Source: Treponema sp.
Lineage (GTDB): Bacteria; Spirochaetota; Spirochaetia; Treponematales; Treponemataceae
Assembly: GCA_022010055.1 (NCBI GenBank)
Contig: CP091737.1
Location: 1,302,001 to 1,366,000, forward strand
Direction: 5' to 3'
Length of the DNA stretch: 64,000 bases
The notes below the pieces were generated by a model. The model saw only the letters and a program-made list of their open reading frames with translations, had not been told where the DNA came from and made no database searches. Each line of letters begins with the position of its first letter. The stretch's first letter is position 1. A program made the position numbers and the translations under genes. Below, one piece after another: positions 38,704 to 47,521 of the stretch.

Positions 38704-40867
38704 CATCCCTGCTTTCATCATAAATTGTTTCATCATAAAAAGGAAGAATTTCGCCGTAAATATTTTTACCTATTTTTACAGCCATCATCCGGGAATTTTT
38801 ATTCTGCAAGATAACGCTTACCCCCTGCTCAAGGGAAGAGTCAAAATTTTCCAGAAGAAATTTCTCCTCATCGGCATTTCCTTCTTTTCCTATCCAGTAA
38901 AATGAATCAGCCGCGCCTTGAGTTACAGGAAAAAAATGATTTTCATATTCAACCTTTACAGGAATTTCGTTCCAAAGCGTAAGCGTAACAAGCTTTCTGT
39001 CCGGGCTGGTGTAAAACTGAGCGTCCTCAATAACCGGAGAAGAAGAGTCCAGACGCGGATAGCGCTTATAGCGCAGCTCCCAGCGCGAATCGCCGTCAAA
39101 ATCCCAGCTTGAAATTTTTCCGTTGTCAGCAAGATATTCCTCTGAAAAATCAGGAACAGTGTCGCCGTTTGAATCAATCTGAATCATCTTCAGATAAATT
39201 CCAGAACCGGCGATTTCATGGCCGAACAGATTTGCCATCAGCTGTTTCTGCTCGGCATCCGGAACATGAAGAAGATTTTCAGGGTCGTAGCCAAAGGTTT
39301 CCACAGTTTCAAAAATTCCATCGCCGTCATTGTCTACGGAACGCACGGAAGGAAGACCATTGGAAAATTCAGCACGAGCGTAAATCTTTCCATCGGCAGT
39401 GTATTCCGCCGTCTGAAATTCTCCGTTCAGAACATTAAATTTTATGCGGGCGCCGCTTCGTTCCCCGGAAGCGATTTCGTAGCTTGAACAGTTTCTAAGA
39501 AGGGAATTTTCGTCGAGCGTCTGCGGATATGAAAAAACATAAGGAACGTAAAAATCTATTCCAAGAAGATTTTTCGCAGGCTCAAAAGCCTTTATCTCAA
39601 ACGGCGACCACAGCAGCGCCTCGTCAACAAGATTGAAGACCGCTTCTCCGCCGGAAATGCGGTCAGATTCAAAAACCGCGCGCACAACAGAAGGATAAGA
39701 GCCATAAAAAAGACGGATGTTTCCCTGCGTCAAGAACAGAGATTCCGGCACGCCAAAATCACATTCGGCGGACCATTCTGTAAGTCCGTCATTTTCTTTA
39801 TCCCAATAAAAACTTGCCGGCCGGCCGCGCATATACTGAACAGTAAGATTCGGCTCAAGATCATAGTCGGTGTCAAAAGTTAAAATTCCGGAAAAAGAAT
39901 CAAGATGCTCCTTTACAGAAGCAACCGTAATTTTATCCGTAATCATAGAAAGAATGTCCTCAAGCATTTCCGCGGAGGCAGACTCATCCGCAAAAGAACA
40001 GAAATAATCCCACGCCTCCTGCTGGTTCATAAGGCCGCAGTTCAAGGCGACAATCGCATACAGCGGATGACGAAGTCCGTGGGAAGCAAAAGCCTCCGCA
40101 AGCCTTTTCTGCTTTTCGGCGGAAGCAAAGAAAACTGAATATATTTCAAGCTCCGCGTCGGGATTGTCGTATTCCGGAATTTTTGCAAGAAACGAGTCCG
40201 CAATCTTTTGCACCTCAGAATGAGTTTCGCCGTACGGAAAGACGTTTTCCGCCTCCGTATTTTCAGAACCCGCTTTTTTATCCAGATTTCCAGGACGCAG
40301 AAAATCATATTCATGCTTAAAAAAAAGCTTAGGAAACCGCTTGTCCGCCGGATAAATTTTCCGCGCGGAATTTATTTTTCCGCGGGCTTTTTCAACCGAT
40401 TCAGCGGTTCTCTGCCTGTAATATGCCTTTGCCCTGATAAATTCCGCATCAGAAGAATAGATAAACGGGTCGGCATCAAGAATCCCCACAGCCTGAGCGT
40501 AATTTCCGGTGTCGCACAAAAGGTCGGCATAAAGAATTCTTGCGCCATCGCGGTTGTAGTCAACCCATTCACCTTCCGTAAGAGCGCGCGTTACAAGAGG
40601 AAGCAGCTCCGCCCTTGTAGCGCCAAGCCCGGCTTTTGCGGCGGCCATTACATACCACAGGTCAGAAACGCTTTCGTCATAAGCAAGACCAAGCTCGGCC
40701 TGCGCCATGGCGTTAGTGTACTCTTCAGAAGAAAGAAAAGATTCAGACAGTTTAAGGCACCGCACCGCAGTACGCCTGTTTGCCGCGACCAGCGAAGAGC
40801 TTGCCGCGAACATAAAAAACTGCGCAAATAATATAAAAAAGACTGAAGAAAATAACTTTTTTTTCAT
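38696..40867 (-). CDS. Secreted TPR protein with Asp-rich calcium-loop-like repeats
   Basis: 723 residues, intact. A signal peptide (LFSSVFFILFAQFFMFAASS) is followed by TPR-like helices up to ~residue 300 (AQAELGLAYDESVSDLWYVMAAAKAGLG, NYAQAVGILDADP). The C-terminal half has repeated strand-loop units holding DKENDGLTEW, DNDGDGIFETVE, DSNGDTVPDFSE and DFDGDSRWELRY. These loops resemble EF-hand/thrombospondin-type calcium loops spaced along beta strands. Start is the ATG at 40867; GAGG lies upstream. Immediately upstream of the HtrA gene with overlap, so the two are probably functionally linked. No named family. Confidence 0.7.
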   Translation of the reverse strand: MKKKLFSSVFFILFAQFFMFAASSSLVAANRRTAVRCLKLSESFLSSEEYTNAMAQAELGLAYDESVSDLWYVMAAAKAGLGATRAELLPLVTRALTEGEWVDYNRDGARILYADLLCDTGNYAQAVGILDADPFIYSSDAEFIRAKAYYRQRTAESVEKARGKINSARKIYPADKRFPKLFFKHEYDFLRPGNLDKKAGSENTEAENVFPYGETHSEVQKIADSFLAKIPEYDNPDAELEIYSVFFASAEKQKRLAEAFASHGLRHPLYAIVALNCGLMNQQEAWDYFCSFADESASAEMLEDILSMITDKITVASVKEHLDSFSGILTFDTDYDLEPNLTVQYMRGRPASFYWDKENDGLTEWSAECDFGVPESLFLTQGNIRLFYGSYPSVVRAVFESDRISGGEAVFNLVDEALLWSPFEIKAFEPAKNLLGIDFYVPYVFSYPQTLDENSLLRNCSSYEIASGERSGARIKFNVLNGEFQTAEYTADGKIYARAEFSNGLPSVRSVDNDGDGIFETVETFGYDPENLLHVPDAEQKQLMANLFGHEIAGSGIYLKMIQIDSNGDTVPDFSEEYLADNGKISSWDFDGDSRWELRYKRYPRLDSSSPVIEDAQFYTSPDRKLVTLTLWNEIPVKVEYENHFFPVTQGAADSFYWIGKEGNADEEKFLLENFDSSLEQGVSVILQNKNSRMMAVKIGKNIYGEILPFYDETIYDESRDDE

Positions 40868-40906
40868 CAAGCAAAACCTCTTTTTCCAGAGTCAGAAATC
40901 ATCAAT

Positions 40907-42403
40907 CTAAGACTCCGGCTTTACAATCCAGTTTTTAAAGCCCAGCAAAGAACCAAGCACGGCGACGATTTCCTGATTTTTTCCGGAAAGCTCCTGAACA
41001 ACAGGAACTGAATTTTTTAGCTCAACAGAAACATGCCAGTCGGAAAGAACATCTGAAAGCGATTTTTTTCCGCCGTCCGCGGCGCGTACCCAGTCATCCT
41101 GCTGACGGCTGCGCACGCAAAACGGAATTTTCATGTTTTCCAGCAAAACCTCGTCGTTTTCAGAACAAAACCGGATTTTCGCAGTATCACCGGCAGCGTC
41201 AAGTTTTACAAAAACCTCAAAGCCGGAAACAGAAAACTGCGTTTCACTGTCAATTATAACAAAAAAAGAAGATTCAGTCGCTAGCAATTCATTCTTTTTG
41301 ATTTCAATTTTTTTTCCATCAAAAGAAAACAAAAGCCCCGCCGCAATTTTTTTTACGCTTTTCTTACCGCAGGAATTTGAACAGAAAGCATCCACCGCAT
41401 CCAGAAATTCCTTCACAAACAAAAAAGGAATTCTTCCGCCGGAAATTTTTTCTCCGGACAATTTTTCACCGGGCAGGTCTTTCAGAAAACCGGCGTTCCG
41501 CGCAGAATTTTCAGCCAGCAAATCGATTCCTGCAAAAATCTGCCGCCTTTTCAACGCCTCAGGAAGATGTAAAAATTCCTCTGCCAGACATTCCACGCGG
41601 TCTTTTTTTAGAATCCATAAGTCTTTTTTAAAAAATGAACACAGGGCTTCCTCATCTTCGGCGGCCTTTACCGCTCCGTTCAAAAGCGCCTTTTCAAAGC
41701 CAAAAAAATTTTCATTTAAGAACGGAACAAGATTCCGCCTGATTCTGTTGCGCATATAATTTGTGTCAAAATTAGTGGAATCCGTGCGCCATAGAATTCC
41801 CTGCGCCTCAAGGTATTCTTCTATTTCGGCACGGGAGACATCCAGAAGCGGACGCACAAAAATTCCGCGGCGGCCGCCGATTCCGCAAAGACCGGAATTT
41901 CCGCTGCCTTGCAAAAAACGCATGAGCAGAGTTTCAACCTGGTCGTTCTTATTGTGGGCAAGGGCAATAAACCCTGGGTTTTCCTGCGCCGCAAATTCTT
42001 CAAAAGCGCCATAGCGCAAAGAACGAGCCGCCTCCTCTATGCCGTTTCCGCGCCGTTCCGCCTCAAAAAAAACCTTGCCGCGTTCAAGCTCCTTTACAAC
42101 GACCTTTACATCAAAGCCTTCGGCGCAAAGTTTTTTTCCAAGCGAAACAACAAAATCAGCGTCGCCGCCGCTTTCCTCGCTGCTTCTTATATTGTGATTT
42201 ACGGTAACAGCGCGCACAGGAATTTTATATTTTCTGGAGATATGGCACAAAGCGACAAGAAGGGAAACAGAATCCGCGCCGCCAGAAACAGCCGCGCCAA
42301 TGCAAAACGATTTTTTATCAAAGCAAGACAAATCAAAACCGTTTTTTTTAAGACTGATTTCAATATGATTCTCAAAATTAATGATTCTGTCTTTTTTTTC
42401 CAT
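40907..42403 (-). CDS. tilS: tRNA(Ile)-lysidine synthetase
   Basis: Adds lysine to C34 of tRNA-Ile(CAU). The PP-loop AAVSGGADSVSLLVAL sits near residue 35, followed by VRAVTVNHNIRS (family HxDH-like region), ALAHNKNDQVETLLMRFLQGSG and RPLLDVSRAEIEEYL, all diagnostic for TilS. ~498 residues with C-terminal substrate-binding domains including a TilS C-terminal part (RQQDDWVRAADGGKKSLSDVLSDWHV). Intact. Confidence 0.95.
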   Translation of the reverse strand: MEKKDRIINFENHIEISLKKNGFDLSCFDKKSFCIGAAVSGGADSVSLLVALCHISRKYKIPVRAVTVNHNIRSSEESGGDADFVVSLGKKLCAEGFDVKVVVKELERGKVFFEAERRGNGIEEAARSLRYGAFEEFAAQENPGFIALAHNKNDQVETLLMRFLQGSGNSGLCGIGGRRGIFVRPLLDVSRAEIEEYLEAQGILWRTDSTNFDTNYMRNRIRRNLVPFLNENFFGFEKALLNGAVKAAEDEEALCSFFKKDLWILKKDRVECLAEEFLHLPEALKRRQIFAGIDLLAENSARNAGFLKDLPGEKLSGEKISGGRIPFLFVKEFLDAVDAFCSNSCGKKSVKKIAAGLLFSFDGKKIEIKKNELLATESSFFVIIDSETQFSVSGFEVFVKLDAAGDTAKIRFCSENDEVLLENMKIPFCVRSRQQDDWVRAADGGKKSLSDVLSDWHVSVELKNSVPVVQELSGKNQEIVAVLGSLLGFKNWIVKPES

Positions 42404-42427
42404 AAATAAAAGAAATAAAAGTTAAAC

Positions 42428-42459
42428 AAAAAGAGCTGCCAGCAATGACAGCCCTTTTA
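42428..42459 (-). terminator. Terminator of rplY
   Basis: On the minus strand, AAAAG-GCTG pairs with CAGC-CTTTT around an ATTG loop with one mismatch, followed by a T run. It lies ~15 bases after the rplY stop. Confidence 0.65.
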
Positions 42460-42471
42460 AAGCAACACGGA

Positions 42472-43026
42472 TTAGCCGCGAGCCGGAGCAATACTTACAA
42501 GCAGAAGCTCGCCGTCTGTAAGCACTGAAACATCTTTTCCAAGATTCAAATCTTTTACTTTGTAAACGTCACCAATGTTCAAGCCAGAAACATCGATAAC
42601 AATTCTTTCAGGAAGATTTGCGAGTGTAGCCTGAATTTTTACCTCAGGAACACGCTTTACCATAAAACCACCCTTCAATACACCAGTCGGGTTTCCTGAA
42701 TACTGAATCTTGTATTTGAAAACAATCTTTTCATCTGGATCTGGCGCAAAAAAGTCAACGTGAAGAACAGAATCATTGCGGATATTGTATTCAACATCCT
42801 TGATAAGAACTTGTTCCTTTTTACCGTCAACAACCAGCTCAAGCGGTGTGGAAGCGGTGATTGAGCGCCAAATCTTGTTAAACTCAACAGCATTTACTTC
42901 GATTGATGTAGCCTCACCCTTGTGGTTGTAAACAACAGCAGGGATACTACCTACTTTTCGAAGATTTTTGGCAGCTGTTTTTCCTGTAGTAGAACGAACT
43001 TTTGCATTCAAAGTCTGCTTAGTCAT
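42472..43026 (-). CDS. rplY: Ribosomal protein L25 / general stress protein Ctc
   Basis: Binds 5S rRNA. The 184 residues are the longer Ctc form: N-terminal L25 domain (LNAKVRSTTGKTAAKNLRKVGSIPAVVYNHKGEA, IKDVEYNIRNDSVLHVDFFAP) and the C-terminal TL5 beta domain (RVPEVKIQATLANLPERIVIDVSGLNIGDVYKVKDL). An AAGGAGC site precedes ATG. Intact. Confidence 0.95.
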   Translation of the reverse strand: MTKQTLNAKVRSTTGKTAAKNLRKVGSIPAVVYNHKGEATSIEVNAVEFNKIWRSITASTPLELVVDGKKEQVLIKDVEYNIRNDSVLHVDFFAPDPDEKIVFKYKIQYSGNPTGVLKGGFMVKRVPEVKIQATLANLPERIVIDVSGLNIGDVYKVKDLNLGKDVSVLTDGELLLVSIAPARG

Positions 43027-43115
43027 TTTCTAAAAGCTCCTTATATCCTTAAAAATTAAGTATTAAATATTATCACAATTACAGCATCGATGTAAATAGT
43101 CCGAATGGCGGTTTT

Positions 43116-43330
43116 CAGGGCAAACGCATTATAAATGTATCCAGCAAAAAACTTGCTCCCAGTCACGGTTTCGTGGTTCAAAATCGCGCAATAATGCGCT
43201 ACACGCTGATTGTTGCAAAGTAACTATAGAATCGACCGCTCACGCGGTCTCAACAATCAGAGTGTTTTTGACCACGAAACCGTTCCTTCGCGCAAAGTTT
43301 ACTTAAATTATTTATAATGCGTTTGCCCTG
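43116..43330. repeat. Large palindromic element B
   Basis: The gap between rplY and the tRNA gene holds a 215-bp near-palindrome. Its outer arms are a perfect 21-bp inverted repeat (begins CAGGGCAAACGC, ends GCGTTTGCCCTG). Further inside, CGGTTTCGTGGT mirrors ACCACGAAACCG and CTGATTGTTG mirrors CAACAATCAG. The apex has GACCGC-TCAC-GCGGTC, and a side hairpin GCGCA-ATAA-TGCGC branches from the left arm. No coding capacity. It could be a MITE or a structured RNA; no second copy was seen in this window. Confidence 0.8.
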
Positions 43331-43376
43331 ATGCCCCCCTTTCACATAATTCTGTTTTGTGATACTTTATTCGTAT

Positions 43377-43447
43377 GCAGATGTAATATAACGGTAGTAT
43401 ACGACCTTCCCAAGGTTGGCGCGCGGGTCCGACTCCCGTCATCTGCT
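43377..43447 (+). tRNA. tRNA-Gly (CCC)
   Basis: A full cloverleaf: acceptor GCAGATG/CATCTGC with discriminator T, D arm ATAT..GTAT with GG in the loop, anticodon stem CGACC/GGTTG with loop TTCCCAA (anticodon CCC), T stem GCGGG/CCCGT. CCA is not encoded. The T loop reads TCCGACT, so the almost universal T55 is C. A T run follows directly. Confidence 0.93.
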
Positions 43448-43504
43448 TTTTTCTTTTTAAACAAAAATATTAAAATCAGACAAAAATATTAAAATAGCCT
43501 TAAC

Positions 43505-43674
43505 TTCGAGTTTTTTTGCAAATTATGAAAGAACGCTCTCGGCAGATTTCCAATTTGCTAAAGATGGATTTGGCTCGAATTCGGGTGCTCCGCACTTTTA
43601 TTAATTCAATCGCCAAAAATCTTCACAAATTGTAAATCTGCCTGCGCTTTTATTCTTTTTACAAAAAACTCGAC
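43505..43674. repeat. Dispersed palindromic element A, copy 2
   Basis: 170-bp copy with the same inverted ends and arms as 1924-2109; GGCAGATTTCCAATTTG mirrors CAAATTGTAAATCTGCC here more perfectly than in the other copies. It lacks 15 bases near the apex found in the other two. It starts ~58 bases after the tRNA. From its end to pgk (43845) I see only a hairpin CCGGC-TCATC-GCCGG at about 43826, possibly the pgk terminator. Confidence 0.85.
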
Positions 43675-43844
43675 ATTCGGGCAAAATAAAAAAATTCTTT
43701 TTTCAAGACGGCGCACCAGCAGAAACATAAGCCGGAACAAATAAAAAAGCCGCCCGCCAAACCGCGCGACAGTCTGACAGACGGCATTAACAGCATCCCG
43801 GTATTCAAAAGGATGCCGCTTCCGGCTCATCGCCGGATTTTCAT

Positions 43845-45114
43845 TTATTTTTCAGCCAGAATAGCAATTCCAGGAAGAGTTTTTCCTTCAAGGAATTCAA
43901 GGGACGCTCCGCCGCCAGTTGAAACATGGCTCATCTTGTCAGCAAGATGGAATTTATTAACAGCGGCAACAGAATCTCCGCCGCCAACAACAGTCATAGC
44001 GCCGCGGCCAGTCGCTTCAGCCACAAGGTTTGCGACAGCTTCCGTTCCTTTTGCGAACGCGTCAAATTCAAATACACCTACAGGTCCGTTCCATACAACA
44101 GATTTTGCAGTAGAAAGAACATCCTTGTAAAGTTCTATTGTCTTTGGACCAACATCCATAGCCATAAGGTTGTCAGGAATATCAACACCATCCACCGCTA
44201 CAGGAGTAGCGTTCGCATCAAATTTGTCGGCAGCAACATGGTCAACAGGAAGGACAATCTTAACGCCCTTTTCCGCGGCGTCGGCAAGCAGTTTTTTTGC
44301 AGTATCAATAAAATCATCTTCAACCAGGGAAATGCCTACCTGTGTCCCTGTGCCTTAAGGAATGTATAAGCCATTCCTCCGCCGATAACAAGCGCGGAAG
44401 CGTTCTTTAAGAGCGACTCAAGAACGGCAATTTTTGAAGAAACCTTTGCGCCGCCGATAATCGCAACCTGCGGTTTAGGAGGATTTTCAACCATAGGCTG
44501 AATATATTTTACTTCTTTTTCCATAAGGAATCCGCCTACAGACGGAACCGGCATGAATTTAGCAATTGAGGCAGTAGAAGCCTGATCGCGGTGCGCTGTT
44601 CCAAAAGCATCATTTACAAAAATATCACCGTACGAAGCAAGCTCTTTTGCCATAACATCGCGTTCCGCAGAATCTTTAGAAGTTTCTTCCTTGTGGAAGC
44701 GAACGTTTTCCAGCATCGCCACAGCGCCTTCAGGAAGAGCGTCAATCGCCGCCTTCTGGCCAAGGGCATCAGGAAGGAATGTTACAGGCTTTCCGAGTTT
44801 GAAGCAAAGTATTCAACAACAGGCTTCATGCGGTTCTTGCCGTTGATGAATTTTTCAGAATCAGCTTCTGTCCATGTTTTTCCGGCTTTTTCAGCCTTTT
44901 CTTTCGCCTTTTTCACATCCTTGTTCGGGTCGCCAAGGTGGCTCATAAGAACAAGCGAACGTGGATTCTGCTCAAGAATATATTTAATTGTAGGAAGAGC
45001 CGCCATAATGCGGGTATCATCCTGAACAACACCATCTTTCATAGGAACGTTAAAATCAACGCGCATGATAATGCGCTTGCCTTTAAGATCAACATCTTTT
45101 ACAGTCTTAATCAT
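43845..45114 (-). CDS. pgk: Phosphoglycerate kinase (two frame breaks)
   Basis: ATP-forming glycolytic step. Starts MIKTVKDVDLKGKRIIMRVDFNVPMKDG, followed by SLVLMSHLGDPN, and later AMLENVRFHKEE, FVNDAFGTAHR, KPQVAIIGGAKVSSKI, VWNGPVGVFEF and VVGGGDSVAAVNKF, then HVSTGGGASLEFLEGK. Breaks near 44810 and 44343 are single-base losses. ~423 residues, normal. AAGGAG precedes ATG. The leader upstream is unusually structured (see 45132-45236). Confidence 0.95.
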
Positions 45115-45131
45115 TTATTTCTCCTTATAAA

Positions 45132-45236
45132 ACTCCGCGTTAGCGGCGAGTCATGGATGGCGAGAATTACAGTTTGCGAAAGCAACGCTTGAGCAAACTG
45201 TAATGATAAAAATTACACGGATGTAATTTTTATCAT
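45132..45236 (-). promoter_or_regulatory. Structured pgk leader: three hairpins and a seven-codon reading frame
   Basis: Moving toward pgk on the minus strand: a 15-bp perfect stem with TCCG loop (45203-45236), a 12-bp stem ATTACAGTTTGC/GCAAACTGTAAT (45166-45204), and a smaller GC hairpin (45132-45151). The first stem begins with ATG placed directly after a perfect AGGAGG site (45238-45243); it reads MIKITSV and stops at 45213. This could be a leader peptide coupled to pgk or the relic of an older pgk start split by an inserted palindrome. Confidence 0.5.
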
Positions 45237-45367
45237 GCCTCCTTTTTTTTGGACTAAATAAAAAAATTTTCCTTTTTAAATATAATAACTTCAGGCTGAA
45301 ATTTCAAGGAATAAAAAAGAAAGGCGCGCCTTGGCCGGAAAATATTCCGCACCTTTTCAACAAAAAC

Positions 45368-45396
45368 TTTTCATTTTCCTGATATTAGTTTATAAT
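45368..45396 (+). promoter_or_regulatory. Candidate promoter of the 45.4 kb lipoprotein
   Basis: TTTTCA (45368-45373), 17 bases, TATAAT (45391-45396), facing right, about 57 bases before the start codon. The -10 is perfect, the -35 matches 4 of 6. The remaining bases 45244-45367 are AT-rich with nothing else recognised. Confidence 0.55.
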
Positions 45397-45453
45397 GTAG
45401 AAAAGCAGCATAATTTTCAGTCTTAGATAAAAATCCACAAACGGAGAAACGCG

Positions 45454-46508
45454 ATGAAAAGAAAACTATTATTGCCAGTCCTGGCGCTCACCGCTTTTTT
45501 GGGAACATTGCTGTCCTGCTCATCAGATTCAGGCACCGCTTCAATCCAAATTCCTGTAACTCAGATTTTCCGAAATGTTGAAAAAGATACTTTGCCTTCG
45601 GACACAAATAAAATCAAGCTTGAAATAACACTTTCCGGAGATGCCAAGGACAGTCGTACATTCGACTGGGAAGAAAAAGAACAGAACTGCACATTTGAAA
45701 ACCTTCCGGTTGGCGGCGTAGTTTCTGTGTCCGCAGAAGTAAAAGACGGAAAGTACATAATCTATTCGGGCAAGGCAGACAAAATCAAGCTCAAGAACGA
45801 ACAGAACGAAACCACAATCACAATGAAAAAACTTATGGCAAGGCTCACCGTAAAGACCGACAATAAGGAAATCGCCGGACTTACGGATACAACAGAAATC
45901 ATCATAAATGCAGCGGCCGAAGGTTTTCCAAAGTCATTGACGATTACGCCAAAAGAATTTGCCGCCGGATATGAACTAAATACCTTCCTATAAACAAGGA
46001 ACTTACGGTAACTGTGGAAGCAAAAACAAAGAATACTGCCATTTTCCGGGGCAGCAGTAAAATAACAATAAATGAAACTGAACAGAAACCCGAATGTACA
46101 ATAGAAATGAAAAGGGTCAATGGAGATACTTCCGTAGAAATACAAGCGCTTCCAACGCCGAAATTAGAGGCAATTTCCGGCAACACATTCTCTCTTAAAC
46201 AGGACACCGCTCTCTTTACAATTTATTACACAGATTCCAGCAACCCAAATATTCATACGCCCCTTCCGGATTGGGTTACATACAAATGGAAGATGAACGG
46301 CAAGGAATTTACTCCAGACGATGCTTCCGGACAGGCAACATTCAGCAAGAATGAGGGGAAACTTACAATATACCTAAACAAGATGAAATCTATTAATCCT
46401 CTGGGAGCTAATAACAATGCCTCACAAAACAATCTTTACGTTGAAATAGGAATGGAAAATTCCGAAGAAACCAAGTCTACGGAAATAGAATTTACAATTA
46501 CACAATAA
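45454..46508 (+). CDS. Surface lipoprotein with Ig-like domains (one frame break)
   Basis: GGAG precedes ATG. Signal peptide LPVLALTAFLGTLLSC ends in the lipobox Cys. The mature protein begins with an Ig/transthyretin-like sandwich (IKLEITLSGDAKDSRTFDW, CTFENLPVGGVVSVSAEV, YIIYSGKADKIKL), then a second similar unit. A lost base near 45985 breaks the frame; repaired it joins YELN to YLPINKELTVTVEAK. ~351 residues. The N-terminal layout resembles the giant lipoprotein at 47522. Role unknown; binding of a glycan or host factor would be a guess. Confidence 0.65.
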
Positions 46509-47519
46509 TTAAAATGCCGGCAAAGATTCACCGCTGGCATTCAATATTTTTTCAATATAGCCTTTTCCCCAGTATTCGCACATCAGGGAAAAGGCTTGTT
46601 TTTTTACAGGCTCAGCAACAAAATATTTTAAATATCTGAAGCAGTTAAGCACATAGGTATTGCACTGTCTGTGGACAGCCTGACTTTGATTTTGATCCAG
46701 AAAAAGCTCCCCGTTGTTTATTTCATCAAAAATAACAGAAAAAACAGAGGACACCGAGCAGATTTTTTCCCATCGCTCGATAGTTTCAATGCGCACGCTG
46801 GAAGAAATTCCAGTGTCTACGGAATAAACATAAAGCGGAGTTCTTATGCCTGCATAACTTTTTGCAAAATAAGAAACAAAAAATGAAATAAGATAGTCTT
46901 CGCCAAAGACACAAAAAACATTCGGGATTTTTTCAAAAGCCTGCAAAAAAAGACTTTTTTTAATCAGCCTGCCCCACACAAAAAGATTTATGCTGTGGTC
47001 AATTATTGCGGCGTTAAAAATTTTTGAGCCAAAGACAGGTTCTTCTAAAAGCAGGTTCGCCTTGTGCCTGACATTTTCAAGGTTTTTCTGTTCCGCCAAA
47101 GAATCCCTGGATTTTTCAGAATCGGGATTCACAAAATAAACTTCTGTTCCGCCCTGAACAATATCAAAATCACATTCCAGCGCCTTGCGGACCAGAACTT
47201 CAAGAGCGTCCGGCTTTATAGAATCATCGCAGTCAAGGCAAAAAATATATTTTCCGCGCGACGCTAAAATCGCAGTACGGCGAGATTCTATGCAGCCCAA
47301 ATTTTTTCCGTGACGCACATAATTCACTTTTATTTTTGTCTGTTTTGTAAAAACCTTGCAGATTTTTCTGCAGTCAAAACCGTTTTCATCGCGGCCGCAG
47401 GAACAGTCATCAACCACAATAATTTCAAAATCAGTAAAAGTCTGCGCCGCCACACTGTCAAGGCAGCGACGCAAGAACTTTTCCCCATTAAAAACCGGAA
47501 TGCAGACAGAAACAAGCAT
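46509..47519 (-). CDS. Family 2 glycosyltransferase
   Basis: 336 residues, intact. GT-A fold: MLVSVCIPVFNGEKFLRRCLDSVAAQTFTDFEIIVVDD opening, then GCIESRRTAILASRGKYIFCLDCDDSI with the DxD metal motif. The C-terminal half has aromatic and charged residues but no membrane span. The start is two bases after the stop of the giant lipoprotein gene, so it is translated by coupling. It probably adds sugar to a surface polymer; acceptor unknown. AATGCC-GC/GC-GGCATT at 46514-46542 may terminate the convergent lipoprotein transcript. Confidence 0.88.
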   Translation of the reverse strand: MLVSVCIPVFNGEKFLRRCLDSVAAQTFTDFEIIVVDDCSCGRDENGFDCRKICKVFTKQTKIKVNYVRHGKNLGCIESRRTAILASRGKYIFCLDCDDSIKPDALEVLVRKALECDFDIVQGGTEVYFVNPDSEKSRDSLAEQKNLENVRHKANLLLEEPVFGSKIFNAAIIDHSINLFVWGRLIKKSLFLQAFEKIPNVFCVFGEDYLISFFVSYFAKSYAGIRTPLYVYSVDTGISSSVRIETIERWEKICSVSSVFSVIFDEINNGELFLDQNQSQAVHRQCNTYVLNCFRYLKYFVAEPVKKQAFSLMCEYWGKGYIEKILNASGESLPAF

Positions 47520-47521
47520 TT

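Noticed and set aside
43116..43330. CRISPR array or tandem repeat
   Set aside because: Blocks are mirrored once each, not direct repeats with spacers; no cas genes are present in the window.
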